Shown here: positions 62,929 through 64,000 of the stretch, piece by piece
Layout: the number at the start of each line of letters is the position of its first letter
How positions within the stretch are numbered: the first letter of the stretch is position 1
Assembly: GCA_031460505.1 (NCBI GenBank)
Contig: JAVKTT010000005.1
Coordinates: 186,001 to 250,000, forward strand
Reading direction: 5' to 3'
DNA from: JAAYTL01 sp031460505
Lineage (GTDB): Bacteria; Bacillota; Clostridia; Tissierellales; Tissierellaceae
Length of the DNA stretch: 64,000 nucleotides
The notes under the pieces: generated by a model
Told to the model about the DNA's origin: nothing
What the model saw: only the letters and a program-made list of their open reading frames with translations
The model's database searches: none
Translations under genes and position numbers: made by a program

Positions 62929-63839
62929 TATTTATTCCCCCTTACTAATAAATAGAGGAATATTATGCTACCTATAACTCCAACTATAAGACTTATTGAA
63001 ACTTCATAAGGATAGATAATTAATCTTCCAAATATATCGCATATAAGTAAAAATATTGCACCAAACAAAGCTGTTGGAATAATATTTTTTCTCATATTAT
63101 CTCCCATAAATATGGTGACTATATTTGGTATTATTAGCCCTATAAATGGGATTCTTCCAACTGTTATTATCACTAAAGATGTTATTAAGGCTACTATGCC
63201 TATTCCTATATTTAATATTTGATTGTAGTTTAAACCTAGGTTCACAGAAAACTCTTCTCCCATCCCCACAACTGTAAATTTATTTGCATATAAAAATGCT
63301 ATAAAGATAAGAGGAATACTTATATATAGTAGTTCATATCTTCCCTTAATCACCATAGAAAAATCTCCCTGCATCCAAGTAGATACATTTTGTACAAGAT
63401 CGAAACTATAGGCCATGTATGTGGATATGGAATCTATAATACTACCTAATACCATTCCTACTAATGGAATAAATACTGCATTTTTAAATTTAATTTTTCT
63501 AAGAACCCTCATAAATATCAATGTTCCTGCTACTGAGAATATAAAAGCAATAAGCATTTTTTGTACTGAGCTAGATTCACTAAATATAATAAAGGATACT
63601 AAAACTCCTAATTTTGCTGAATCAACAGTCGTGGCTGTTGTAGGTGATACAAATTTATTTCTACTAATCTGCTGCATTATAAGTCCAGATATGCTCATAC
63701 CAACCCCTGCAACTATGATACTAATTAATCTTGGTAATCTTGTTTGAAACATAATATCCAAACTTATGTCACTTACTCCGATGAATAATGAAATAACTGA
63801 TAAAGCTATTAATATCAGTAACATATATATTTTTTTCAT
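62928..63839 (-). CDS. yclN: Siderophore ABC transporter permease (YclN-like)
   Basis: 303 residues, FecCD-type, about nine membrane segments. RLPRLISIIVAGVGMSISGL near residue 34, KFVSPTTATTVDSAKLGVL, VGRIPFIGLIIPNIVTIFMG near residue 222. First gene of the operon; a perfect Fur-box-like palindrome lies 42 bp upstream of its start, so expression should rise when iron is scarce. Confidence 0.93.
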   Translation of the reverse strand: MKKIYMLLILIALSVISLFIGVSDISLDIMFQTRLPRLISIIVAGVGMSISGLIMQQISRNKFVSPTTATTVDSAKLGVLVSFIIFSESSSVQKMLIAFIFSVAGTLIFMRVLRKIKFKNAVFIPLVGMVLGSIIDSISTYMAYSFDLVQNVSTWMQGDFSMVIKGRYELLYISIPLIFIAFLYANKFTVVGMGEEFSVNLGLNYNQILNIGIGIVALITSLVIITVGRIPFIGLIIPNIVTIFMGDNMRKNIIPTALFGAIFLLICDIFGRLIIYPYEVSISLIVGVIGSIIFLYLLVRGNK

Positions 63840-63880
63840 ACTATTCCCCTAACTATTATGTATTGATCTATAATGTATTT

Positions 63881-63899
63881 ATTGATAATGATTATCAAT
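63881..63899 (-). promoter_or_regulatory. Fur box of the siderophore importer operon
   Basis: ATTGATAATGATTATCAAT is a perfect 9-1-9 palindrome that closely follows the 19-bp Fur consensus (GATAATGAT core). It lies 42 bp before the yclN start. Confidence 0.9.
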
Positions 63900-63946
63900 A
63901 CCAATTATATTATTATTTATTCTATATGTCAACAGGCAAAAAAATA

Positions 63947-63973
63947 AAGACTTGGTAAATAAAACCAAGTCTT
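63947..63973. terminator. Terminator of a gene beyond the right edge
   Basis: AAGACTTGG / CCAAGTCTT stem with loop TAAATAAAA; T-rich on the minus strand (TTTATTTTTTT), so it probably ends a minus-strand gene lying to the right of the window. Confidence 0.75.
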
Positions 63974-64000
63974 ATAATATAGTTTTTTATTTATTTAAGC

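Noticed and set aside
1..64000. tRNA, rRNA, CRISPR-Cas, prophage or insertion-sequence genes
   Set aside because: I found no recognisable sequence of these kinds in either strand; the hairpin families are too short to be intact mobile elements.

Overview
The window looks like chromosome from a low-GC, strictly anaerobic, spore-forming Firmicute of the Clostridia/Tissierellia type (genus not determinable by eye). The clues are AT-rich codon use, strong AAGGAGG-type ribosome sites, pyruvate:ferredoxin oxidoreductase, hybrid cluster protein, a flavodiiron protein, a Trp T-box leader, spore proteins (Tlp, an alpha/beta SASP, a DUF3787 spore-surface-like protein, LysM repeats) and a UGA-encoded selenoprotein. 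I see no rRNA, tRNA, CRISPR array, prophage or intact insertion sequence.

Layout. 1-9.5 kb: the start of a LysM-repeat protein, an NhaC antiporter, glutamate racemase, a radical-SAM/citX/citG operon, a small spore protein and PFOR. 9.6-12.2 kb: an operon of a Crp/Fnr regulator, a hemerythrin and the flavodiiron protein FprA, with its own palindromic operator. 12.4-25 kb: housekeeping genes (plsY, DEAD-box helicase, GGDEF/HD-GYP protein, ung, trkAH) and a two-gene thiol ligase pair (glutamate-cysteine ligase plus a glutathionylspermidine-synthase-like ATP-grasp). 25.2 kb: a SelW/Rdx-like selenoprotein. 25.5-33 kb: an ABC exporter, hcp, and a four-gene operon of unknown function (DUF1858 plus binding-protein-like fold, HypB/UreG-like GTPase, DUF1858 plus ABC ATPase, zinc ribbon). 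33-46 kb: chromate transporter, DUF302 and DUF2249 proteins, Trp T-box and trpP, purC, nitroreductase, a LytS/LytR-type system with CstA, and oligoendopeptidase F. 46-60 kb: ABC-F ATPase, HtrA, MATE pump with an attenuator-like leader, TtcA-like protein, YchF, a HepT/MntA toxin-antitoxin pair, spore proteins and MsrB. 60-64 kb: a yclNOPQ-type siderophore importer behind a Fur box.

How it fits together. The central block is rich in functions for nitric oxide, oxygen and metal-centre stress. Two promoters, those of hcp and of the four-gene DUF1858 operon, carry the same kind of palindrome (GTAAC-N4-GTTAC) about 30-32 bp upstream of the -10, the position expected for a class II Crp/Fnr activator. 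The crp-hemerythrin-fprA promoter has a different palindrome (TTGAC-N4-GTCAA) at the same spacing. The DUF1858 operon, co-controlled with hcp, is the best candidate here for an undescribed system: I infer a cytosolic metal-centre assembly or repair machine, not a transporter, because no permease is encoded and the binding-protein-like subunit has no signal peptide. Other points of interest are the selenoprotein with its SECIS-like hairpin, three 21-bp-spaced LytTR-type repeats before cstA, an unexplained structured region between the T-box and trpP, and several dispersed hairpin families.
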